Positions 62,371 to 64,000 of a DNA stretch of 64,000 nt are shown piece by piece (positions within the stretch are counted from its first letter, which is position 1; every line of letters begins with the position of its first letter). The notes beneath the pieces are model-generated. The model saw nothing but the letters and a program-made list of their open reading frames with translations. It ran no database searches and was not told where the DNA came from. A program made the position numbers and the translations under genes. This DNA comes from Podospora pseudoanserina (Eukaryota > Ascomycota > Sordariomycetes > Sordariales > Podosporaceae): positions 1,116,001 to 1,180,000 of the forward strand of contig NC_085924.1 of assembly GCF_035222485.1 (NCBI RefSeq), written 5' to 3'.

Positions 62371-64000
62371 TTTGATAGTTGGAGGTGGTAGTTTGGTTGG
62401 CTGGGTTACGGAAGTTGGAAGAGGATGTTGACAGGAATAGTGATGGTGGTGAGGATGGAGGGAGGGTTGAGTACAAGTCAATGGTGAGTTATATACTTGC
62501 CATCCAGCTTGTGCTCGGCAAGACATTTTTAGGATGCTATACGAGTCATACCAAGAGACTGTTGACACATGTAGACATCGCCTCATCACCGGAAGAGGAA
62601 GGACCCGAGCTTGTGTCATTGTCGTTGGCTCTCGTTGAGTAACCGGTTCGACATGAATAGCATCAAGACCTTACGCGTCGTCGGAGTAGACACTAGCAAA
62701 AAATGATGCCAAGCATCCTTTTGGCAGTGTCCATAAGGTAGGTGATCTCGATCATGATTCGCCAGTGACCATTATTCGCAAGAGGACACAAGAGAGCATG
62801 TTTATCTGAGGTCAGACCAACAGTCATGGTGTTGGTGCTGGTCGTCGTCAAAACTATTGCAATAGGCTTACCGTGTTATATTGGACCCAGAGTTTAGTTC
62901 CTGACAAACAGTCCCTGATTTTCGCTGCGCTTCCGGACAACCTATAAGCAGATGACGCCACCTAAAATCGACCTGTAATATTCCCGTTTTCCATTTATGG
63001 TGGGTATTTTAGTTGGTATAAGATGGAGCCTTGCATCTCTTCGGTCAACCTTCGGAGAGAAAGTGGCTCGTTGTCAGACAACATGTCAGCTCCACTCTAA
63101 ACTTGGCATCATTGCATTCCCTTGGGACCTCGGATGGTAAGCACTCCGCATTCCGTCATCCTTCTTGTGACACAGTGCCAGACAGGTCATAATGGGGGCC
63201 AGAGGCAAAATAAATAAGGCATCCACCCATGGCACCTACTGGTAGTGAAACAACCGAAACTGGCAGTAAGGAACGGCTTGACTGGATGAAGCAATCGCAG
63301 AGAATATCAGGCTTCTCAACCAAATATCTGAACATGTAATCTAGAGCATAGATACTTGGGCTTTTGCTAAGACTATTCTCACCCACTCTCGTAACATGTT
63401 CTGGATGTGTTGTAAATTCAATAGATATGCGCTGATCTCACATTCCAGCTCTGTGGTTACACGGCAGCTGACTACCAAGCACCTCGAATGGAAGTAGCAT
63501 ACCTCCGTAAGGCGCTAACCTTGAGTGAAAACTTTGTGCGGTCACTATTCAAAGCAGAAAACCACCAGGTAAACACTTCAGAACGAGGCGTGATAGGCAT
63601 GATAAGTGACCCCTGTTTCTCAAAACATTATTACTTTTAGCACTGGCCCTGATGGAAGCGAGGCATAGTACTGTTTAGGTAGGTAAGATAAGCAACAAGT
63701 CTGTCCAGGCACAGGGGGGTCGATGAGCTAAGTGGGCCAAATTTTTGCGTGAGCCAAGTTAAGCTCGGGGTAGGCTCGATATACCGACTTACAAAAGCGT
63801 GTAGGGTCTTTTATTCTAATACAAATACTGATGATAGTTAGGTTTATAGTAGTGAAGGTATTAATTAACCCCTGTATGTTGCCAAGAATCTGGCCGGAAA
63901 AACTACCGGAAGGTTTACAAGCCTGTGAGCCAAGTCAAGCCGGCAATGACCTCAAGTTAAGTAAGTTCAGGTCCTGGGCGGCAAGTCAAGTCAAGTCACG
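62371..64000. other. Gene-poor right end
   Basis: No supported gene. A TATATAA element for the secreted protein gene lies at 62489-62495 (minus). The last 270 bp repeat the words GAGCCAAGT(T/C)AAG and AAGTCAAGTC several times and may be the edge of a repeat that continues beyond the window. Confidence 0.45.

Noticed and set aside
1-64000. Retroelements, DNA transposons and CRISPR arrays
   Set aside because: No reverse transcriptase, integrase, transposase, long terminal repeat pair or spaced direct-repeat array was seen.

Overview
The window is nuclear DNA of a filamentous ascomycete (Pezizomycotina), most likely a sordariomycete close to Sordariales. This is inferred from gene content and structure: many 50-90 bp introns with GTRNGT donors and CTNAC-type branch sites, heterokaryon-incompatibility (HET) genes, a Zn(II)2Cys6 regulator, an ApsB/Mto1-type microtubule organiser, and conserved fungal VPS4, NOP56, prefoldin-6 and AMSH-like genes. 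I saw no tRNA, rRNA, CRISPR array, retroelement, intact DNA transposon, PKS or NRPS.

Left part (1-11.5 kb): two HET-domain genes stand head to head (one cut by the window edge), followed by a stand-alone arsH flavin reductase. Then comes an accessory array (5.1-11.1 kb) of five short paralogous genes that I do not recognise. Each encodes a Cys module (CxC...C...C...CxxC) joined, through a phase-0 intron at the same place in four copies, to a divergent second module. Four copies lie on the minus strand about 1.0-1.1 kb apart and the fifth is inverted. Several show decay or stop-containing introns.

Middle (12-30 kb): a long CM1-containing coiled-coil MTOC protein, an orphan 734-residue protein with an internally duplicated Cys module, three small W-rich beta-trefoil-like hypotheticals, a microsomal cytochrome P450, and a multiply broken fructosamine-3-kinase-like pseudogene.

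Catabolic block (30-41 kb): a long-chain alcohol oxidase, a type I Baeyer-Villiger monooxygenase with a C-terminal membrane anchor, a short-chain dehydrogenase with an unusual 29-unit tripeptide tail, an HSL-type alpha/beta hydrolase and a Zn(II)2Cys6 transcription factor. These four enzyme types are what is needed to take a secondary alcohol to ketone, ester, then acid plus primary alcohol and on to aldehyde. A P450 lies 6.5 kb away. I infer an inducible sub-terminal oxidation cluster for a hydrophobic alkyl, ketone or lipid substrate.

Right part (41-64 kb): mostly housekeeping. AMSH-like JAMM deubiquitinase, small orphan, prefoldin subunit 6, VPS4, NOP56, a C2H2 factor, a PIF1-like helicase carrying a recent 4 x 21 bp in-frame repeat, a secreted DUF1996 protein and a small secreted protein. 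Coding density drops in the last 4 kb. Exon coordinates are my own reading of splice signals and frame continuity.
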